The translations under genes were made by a program, and so were the position numbers. DNA of 19,504 nt from Helicobacteraceae bacterium (GTDB lineage: Bacteria; Campylobacterota; Campylobacteria; Campylobacterales; SZUA-545): contig JAISOU010000019.1 in NCBI GenBank assembly GCA_031275395.1, positions 1-19,504 of the forward strand, in the 5' to 3' direction. This document shows positions 15,506 through 19,504 of the stretch, piece after piece. How positions within the stretch are numbered: position 1 is the first letter of the stretch; each line of letters starts with the position of its first letter. Under the pieces are notes generated by a model that was not told the origin of the DNA, did not search any database, and was given only the letters and a program-made list of their open reading frames with translations.

Positions 15506-15979
15506 ATGTTTATCTCTTCGCACGCAACGGCTTTCGCGTCGCAAAACGACCTCTACGCCTTTGATCGCGCCGAATTGGTCGCGGATAGACAAAAAGCCGC
15601 GCAAAAACAAAATGAAGCGCCGATTGAAACGCGGTTAGACGCTAAATTGGCTTACGAATCGGCGTCGATTGGAATCGACGGTTTTATCGTAGCCGATATA
15701 GGTTCGCGCCTTTTGGACGCAAGCGCGGATACGCAAGGCTATATCGATCGCGCTTTGATCTTGCGCGCGCAAAGTTCGCAAGCGCTTGCTAAAGACAACG
15801 TCAAGGAGGCGATCCAAACCCAAAATATGGTTCTCGCCTCTCGCGGAGAGCCGCCGATCACGCCCGCCGAAGAGCAAAGACTGATCGCCCGTATCTACGC
15901 GATCGCCAAGCAAAAAATCGCGCTTTTGGATAGTTTCGCGCTGAAACTGCGGGGCGAATCGATCGAGATTAGGAGCTAG
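15506..15979 (+). CDS. Hypothetical 157-aa protein, family not recognised
   Basis: The ATG at 15506 follows AAGGAG at suitable spacing, and the frame matches the base use of its neighbours, so the gene is probably real. The product is alanine-rich and looks almost wholly helical. A polar, lysine- and glutamine-rich stretch lies near residues 25-45 (VADRQKAAQKQNEAPIET), followed by regular heptad-like segments up to the C-terminus. No signal peptide or membrane helix is evident, and no metal or catalytic motif is visible. It stands alone between a candidate terminator and sodC. I cannot assign a function. Confidence 0.65.
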   Translation: MFISSHATAFASQNDLYAFDRAELVADRQKAAQKQNEAPIETRLDAKLAYESASIGIDGFIVADIGSRLLDASADTQGYIDRALILRAQSSQALAKDNVKEAIQTQNMVLASRGEPPITPAEEQRLIARIYAIAKQKIALLDSFALKLRGESIEIRS

Positions 15980-16066
15980 GTTAGACAATTTATAAAGATT
16001 CTTAATCCGCCTTTAAGCTTAACTTGTTAAACTAATTTCTTATTTTAATAATATGGAGGCAGAGCG

Positions 16067-16585
16067 ATGAATAAACTACTCGCTTTTGCGGCTTTCGCTG
16101 TTTTGCCGCTTTGCGCGGCTCAAACTACAGTCGATCTGTTCGCCGCGACCGAAAAGGGCGCGGGAGAAAAGTTAGGAACGGTAAATATTGCCGAAACTGA
16201 ATACGGGCTTGTTTTTACCCCTTCGCTTAGCGGCGTCGTAAGCGGGATTCACGGGTTTCATATCCACGAAAATGGCAGTTGCGAACCTAGCTCGAGCGAC
16301 GGGAAAATAACGCCCGCGGGCAAAGCTGGCGGACATCTTGATCCGCTAAAAACCGGGGCTCATAAGGGTCCGTTTGATAAAAGCGGGCATTTGGGCGATC
16401 TGCCCGCAGTTTATGCCGACAAAGATGGCAAAGTCGCCTATCCCGTTCTTTCGCCAAAGATCAAAAAACTTGGCGAGATTAAAGGAAAAGCGCTTATGTT
16501 GCACGTCGGCGGCGACAACCACTCGGATACCCCCGCGCCGCTTGGCGGCGGAGGCGGGCGTTTTGCTTGCGGAGTTATTAAATAA
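16067..16585 (+). CDS. sodC: Periplasmic Cu/Zn superoxide dismutase
   Basis: SodC converts superoxide to hydrogen peroxide and oxygen in the periplasm. The 172-aa precursor has a signal peptide ending near residue 18 (MNKLLAFAAFAVLPLCAAQ). Copper ligands His65 and His67 lie in GIHGFHIHENGSC, and His146 in MLHVGGDNHSD. The bridging ligand is His90, and the zinc ligands are His99, His108 and Asp111. Cys72 and Cys168 form the conserved disulfide, and the bacterial tail PAPLGGGGGRFACGVIK holds Arg165. All active-site residues are present. GGAGG at 16055-16059 is 7 nt before the ATG. It faces modD across a shared hairpin. It may defend against host or environmental superoxide. Confidence 0.97.
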   Translation: MNKLLAFAAFAVLPLCAAQTTVDLFAATEKGAGEKLGTVNIAETEYGLVFTPSLSGVVSGIHGFHIHENGSCEPSSSDGKITPAGKAGGHLDPLKTGAHKGPFDKSGHLGDLPAVYADKDGKVAYPVLSPKIKKLGEIKGKALMLHVGGDNHSDTPAPLGGGGGRFACGVIK

Positions 16586-16597
16586 CTCGATTATCCG

Positions 16598-16619
16598 CGC
16601 TCCCGCGTAAGCGGGGGCG
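16598..16619 (+). terminator. Intrinsic terminator-like hairpin between convergent sodC and modD
   Basis: CGCTCCCGC (16598-16606), loop GTAA and GCGGGGGCG (16611-16619) form a 9-bp stem with one G-U wobble, followed by TTTGACT. It lies 13 nt after the sodC stop. The modD gene ends at 16631 on the other strand, so the stem may serve both, although the minus-strand side lacks a U-run. Confidence 0.6.
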
Positions 16620-16630
16620 TTTGACTAGGC

Positions 16631-17464
16631 TTAAACTTTTGAAATTTTTATTTCAAAATCGACCGGTTTATCGCAGAAAAACATCCACGAGCTAACGATA
16701 GAATCCGCGCCCGCTTTTACGTAATCTTCTATATTGTCGGGATCGATTCCGCCCGCGATCGCTATATGCGCGTTTGGAGCTAACGTTTTGATCTTTTCTA
16801 CCTCGATCGGCGAAAGTTTATCCAACTGCAATATGTCCGCGTATGGCGCGAATCGAATAGCCTCTTCCACGCTTTTTGCCTCGATCGTAATTTTCTTTTC
16901 AATTAGACGTTTTTTAATCTCGCGTAGTTTATTAAAAAGCGCTTTATCGTCTTCAAAAAAGACGCGATGTTCGTTAAACAATAAAAACGTTTCCGTAAGA
17001 GAGGCTCTATGAACGCTTCCGCCGCCCGATAAAACCGCTTTTAACGATAACGCTTTTGTGTTCGGAATCGATTTTCTTGTGCAGCCGATCGACGCGGAAG
17101 GATTGATCGCCTTTGCGAGTAAAACTAGCCGATTTGTCCGCGTTGCGATCGTAGAGGCAAAACTAATTATATTTTGCGTAACGCGCCAAATAAGATGGAT
17201 ATTTTCGGCGTTTCCAGTCGCTTTGAATACCGTCGTTTTTTCTTGCGCGGCGACGCCTGAGGCAAGAAAGTTTTCGACCGACAGATCGAGTTTTTGAGCG
17301 ATTCTTTTTGCCTCTTCGCAGCCGCAAACGACGCATTGCGAGCGCGTTATTATTTCGATCGAGGCGCTTTGTTTGCCTATGGCGCATTCGTTGGTCGTTA
17401 GATCAAAATATCCGATCTCCTCGGCGATCCATTCGTCGATAACGCTATCTTTAATGTAGTTCAA
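16631..17464 (-). CDS. modD: ModD, quinolinate phosphoribosyltransferase-like protein
   Basis: ModD is a NadC relative often found with molybdate transport genes; its reaction is not established as far as I know. The 277-aa product has the ModD-type start VIDEWIAEEIGYFDLTT. It also has the phosphoribosyltransferase core: GCTRKSIPNTKALSLKAV (Arg130, Lys131), SGGGSVHRASLTE (His152, Arg153), FNEHRVFF, LQLDKLSP and AIAGGI. NadC itself is the main alternative, but the NTK and NEHR wording fits ModD better. The start is a TTG at 17464, one base after the antiporter stop. No in-frame ATG lies near, and the TTG gives the family N-terminus. No mod transport gene is in the window. Confidence 0.85.
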   Translation of the reverse strand: MNYIKDSVIDEWIAEEIGYFDLTTNECAIGKQSASIEIITRSQCVVCGCEEAKRIAQKLDLSVENFLASGVAAQEKTTVFKATGNAENIHLIWRVTQNIISFASTIATRTNRLVLLAKAINPSASIGCTRKSIPNTKALSLKAVLSGGGSVHRASLTETFLLFNEHRVFFEDDKALFNKLREIKKRLIEKKITIEAKSVEEAIRFAPYADILQLDKLSPIEVEKIKTLAPNAHIAIAGGIDPDNIEDYVKAGADSIVSSWMFFCDKPVDFEIKISKV

Positions 17465-17465
17465 A

Positions 17466-19082
17466 CTATTTCTTTAACGCGGCTTCGATCATCAAGCGCG
17501 CCGCTTCTTTATATTCGTCTATAAAATTAATGCGGTTAAGATCGTCAAAAATACCGGGCGTCGATTGATAGTTTGTTTTGATGACCATATTAGCGTTTGG
17601 ATTAGCCTCGAGCGCCGCTTCGGCTACAAGGCGAATATCGCTTTCTTTGTCGATCGCGATAATAACGGCGGCGGCGGTTTTTACCCCAGCGTGTTCTAAG
17701 ATCATTTTTTGCGCGGCGTTGCCGAACATAACCGCGTGTCCGCGCTCGATTCCCTCTTCGACTTTATTTAACTGCCCTTCGATACAAATATATGGTATCT
17801 CTTGATCGGCTAACATCTGAACCGCCTGCCGCCCAAGCGCCACGCCATATCCCACCACGATTACGTGTCCGCTAACTTCGGCGGACTCTATATGAGTAGG
17901 CGGCGGCGTTTTTACTTTGTTGCGCTCGATTAACGCCGCCAGCCGCTCCATATTTTTAATGATAAACGGCGTGAGAACCATAGAGATCGCTATAGAAACG
18001 GAAAGCTGTCCTAAAAACTCTTTGTCGGGCAAAATGCCCGCTTGCGTGGCAAGAGCGAAAATAGCGAATCCGAATTCGCCCATCTGCATCAGCGCGATCG
18101 AGCTTCTTAACGCCGAAGATTTATCGCTTAAAGAGCGCGAAATAAGGTAAATTATAACCCCTTTTAATAGCATAGCCGAGATTGTAAAAACCGCTATAAA
18201 ACCGATATTTTCCGCAAAAAGTTTTAGATCGATCTGCAAGCCGACCGTTACAAAGAAAACGCCCAAAAGCAGATCGCGAAAGGGCGCTAGATCGGCTTCG
18301 ACTTGATGTTTATAGCGCGTTTCGGCGATCATAATTCCGGCGATCAGAGCGCCCAAAGAGTAGCTAAAATCAAAGGTGTGGGCAAGCAAAGCCGCGCCGA
18401 TCACAATTAGCAAAACCGCGCCGATAAGAATCTCGTGCGTTTGCGAACCGCTCGCAAGTTCTAAAAGTTTTGTGATCACATATTTTCCAAAAGTAGAGAG
18501 CACAATTAAGACGATCGCGCCCGAAACGATCATCTCTAAAATTAACCTTGCGGGCGTTACGTCGGGTCTTGAGAATATCGCCACCATTAGCAGGATCGGG
18601 ATAACGGCAATATCCTGAAAGATCAAAATGCCTAAAACCTGTTTGCCGTATGGCTTGCCGATCTCGCCGCGTTCTTTAAGAATCTTTAGCACGATCGCCG
18701 TCGAGGACATAGAAAGAGCGGCGGCAAGGACGACCGCGGCTTTTGGCTCTATATCCATACCCCAAATCGCGATAATTGAAAAGAGCGCGCTCGTCGCTAC
18801 GACCTGCAAAACGCCGAAAAGAAAAACCTCGCGCCGCATAGCCCTAAGATAGCTAATCGAGAACTCCAAACCGATAGTGAACATCAAAAAGACGATACCG
18901 AATTCGCCAAGCTCGTCGAGCGCGTGGCGGGCTTCGCCTTCGCCGATCGTGAAAAGCTGCGATACCAAAATCCCCGACGCGATATAGCCGATCACGGGCG
19001 GAATGTCGAGCTTTTTTAGATAGATATTGAGCGCGACGGCAAAAAAAGCCGCCGTAACGACGACAAAAAGAATAGAATCCAT
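17466..19082 (-). CDS. CPA2-family monovalent cation/proton antiporter (KefB/KefC-like)
   Basis: This inner-membrane protein should exchange potassium or sodium for protons. The 538-aa product has about twelve membrane segments up to residue 378, including GILIFQDIAVIP with the conserved Gln-Asp pair (156-157) and GVFFVTVGLQIDL. A TrkA-N (RCK) nucleotide-binding domain follows from about 405 (GHVIVVGYGVALGRQAVQ, ending IDEYKEAARLMIEAAL). It is shorter than E. coli KefB/KefC and stops after the RCK-N domain. I prefer the ATG at 19082, which has AGGAAA upstream and gives MDSILFVVV. An ATG at 19100 adds six residues without a binding site. It is translationally close to modD. Ion specificity cannot be read. 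Confidence 0.93.
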   Translation of the reverse strand: MDSILFVVVTAAFFAVALNIYLKKLDIPPVIGYIASGILVSQLFTIGEGEARHALDELGEFGIVFLMFTIGLEFSISYLRAMRREVFLFGVLQVVATSALFSIIAIWGMDIEPKAAVVLAAALSMSSTAIVLKILKERGEIGKPYGKQVLGILIFQDIAVIPILLMVAIFSRPDVTPARLILEMIVSGAIVLIVLSTFGKYVITKLLELASGSQTHEILIGAVLLIVIGAALLAHTFDFSYSLGALIAGIMIAETRYKHQVEADLAPFRDLLLGVFFVTVGLQIDLKLFAENIGFIAVFTISAMLLKGVIIYLISRSLSDKSSALRSSIALMQMGEFGFAIFALATQAGILPDKEFLGQLSVSIAISMVLTPFIIKNMERLAALIERNKVKTPPPTHIESAEVSGHVIVVGYGVALGRQAVQMLADQEIPYICIEGQLNKVEEGIERGHAVMFGNAAQKMILEHAGVKTAAAVIIAIDKESDIRLVAEAALEANPNANMVIKTNYQSTPGIFDDLNRINFIDEYKEAARLMIEAALKK

Positions 19083-19306
19083 CAGTTTTCCTAACGACAT
19101 TTTGCAAAGTTTTGCGCATAATTGTAACGACTAAAGCCAATACAAGGCGCTTTTTTCTTACGCAAAACGGATTTTTGGGCGCTTTTGAAGCGACTATCGC
19201 GCTTATAAGCCTAATTTGGTAAGGTTCGGTCGATTTTGATTCGCGCTTTATATTGTATTTACTACAATATCCGCATTTATTATTGATGATAGCAAAAGGT
19301 TAAAAA
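19083..19306. promoter_or_regulatory. Divergent intergenic region with an 8-bp inverted repeat
   Basis: Between the minus-strand antiporter and the plus-strand GT2 gene, about 220 nt hold no further gene. The part before GT2 is AT-rich and contains a perfect inverted repeat, ATATTGTA (19250-19257) and TACAATAT (19263-19270), with loop TTTAC. No U-run follows, so an operator or promoter element is more likely than a terminator. TACAAT within it could serve as a -10 box for GT2. On the minus strand TACAAT near 19124 might serve the antiporter. Both are weak calls. Confidence 0.45.
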
Positions 19307-19504
19307 TTGCCCAAAATCTCGCTGATCGCGCCCGTATATAAAGCTGAAAAGTATCTGCGCAAATGCGTTGAAAGCGTATTGGCGCAAACCTTTAGCGATT
19401 TCGAGCTTATCTTGATCGACGATAAATCTCCCGATAACAGCGGAGCTATTTGCGACGAATTAGCTTTGCTAGATAGCCGTATCCGCGTTATTCATAACGC
19501 GGAG
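19307..19504 (+). CDS. GT2-family glycosyltransferase, N-terminal part only
   Basis: The 66 codons visible before the window ends have the start of the GT-A fold: PKISLIAPVYKAEKYLRKCV, then SVLAQTFSDFELILIDD followed by KSPDNSGAICDE. The paired aspartates Asp38-Asp39 belong to the nucleotide-sugar site. These enzymes build surface polysaccharides, usually with a retained cytosolic catalytic domain. The start is a TTG at 19307. AAAAGG lies 7 nt upstream, and an in-frame TAA at 19301-19303 rules out a longer frame. The rest of the gene lies outside the window, so length and acceptor cannot be judged. Confidence 0.9.
   Translation, partial: MPKISLIAPVYKAEKYLRKCVESVLAQTFSDFELILIDDKSPDNSGAICDELALLDSRIRVIHNAE

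Overview
The window carries a complete type I-C CRISPR-Cas locus beside ordinary housekeeping genes of what looks like a member of the Campylobacterota. That guess rests on three things: a fliL-acpS pair, a short MqnA of the kind seen in Campylobacter and Helicobacter, and general protein style. It is an inference, and the species is not recognised. All coding calls come from reading motifs, not from database searches.

Layout. Positions 1-2111 hold a CRISPR array of 32 identical 33-nt repeats (the first cut by the window edge) and 31 spacers, transcribed on the minus strand. The 620 nt between the array and cas2 hold the probable leader, a doubtful 51-codon reading frame, a decayed IS1595-type transposase fragment and an AT-rich stretch with nested inverted repeats. 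Positions 2732-10711 hold the cas operon on the minus strand in the canonical I-C order cas3-cas5c-cas8c-cas7c-cas4-cas1-cas2. Most junctions overlap or are a few nucleotides apart. A separate internal start inside cas8c, with a near-perfect Shine-Dalgarno, should make the small subunit Cas11c. A roughly 250-nt non-coding stretch upstream of cas3 carries a palindrome, a hairpin and a 14-bp direct repeat.

Beyond the CRISPR locus, minus-strand fliL-acpS diverges from a plus-strand run: an MlaE-type permease, a DUF4197 lipoprotein, mqnA (menaquinone by the futalosine route) overlapping a GT4-like glycosyltransferase, an unrecognised 157-aa protein, and a periplasmic Cu/Zn superoxide dismutase. 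Facing these on the minus strand are a CPA2-type cation/proton antiporter and a closely coupled modD. The window ends inside a plus-strand GT2 glycosyltransferase that starts with TTG.

How the genes work together. Cas1, Cas2 and Cas4 acquire spacers. Cas5c processes the pre-crRNA and forms the surveillance complex with Cas7c, Cas8c and Cas11c. Cas3 degrades the target. The points most worth a second look are the internal cas11c start, two spacers differing by a single base, a spacer made largely of a perfect hairpin, the transposase relic next to the leader, and the structured region upstream of cas3.
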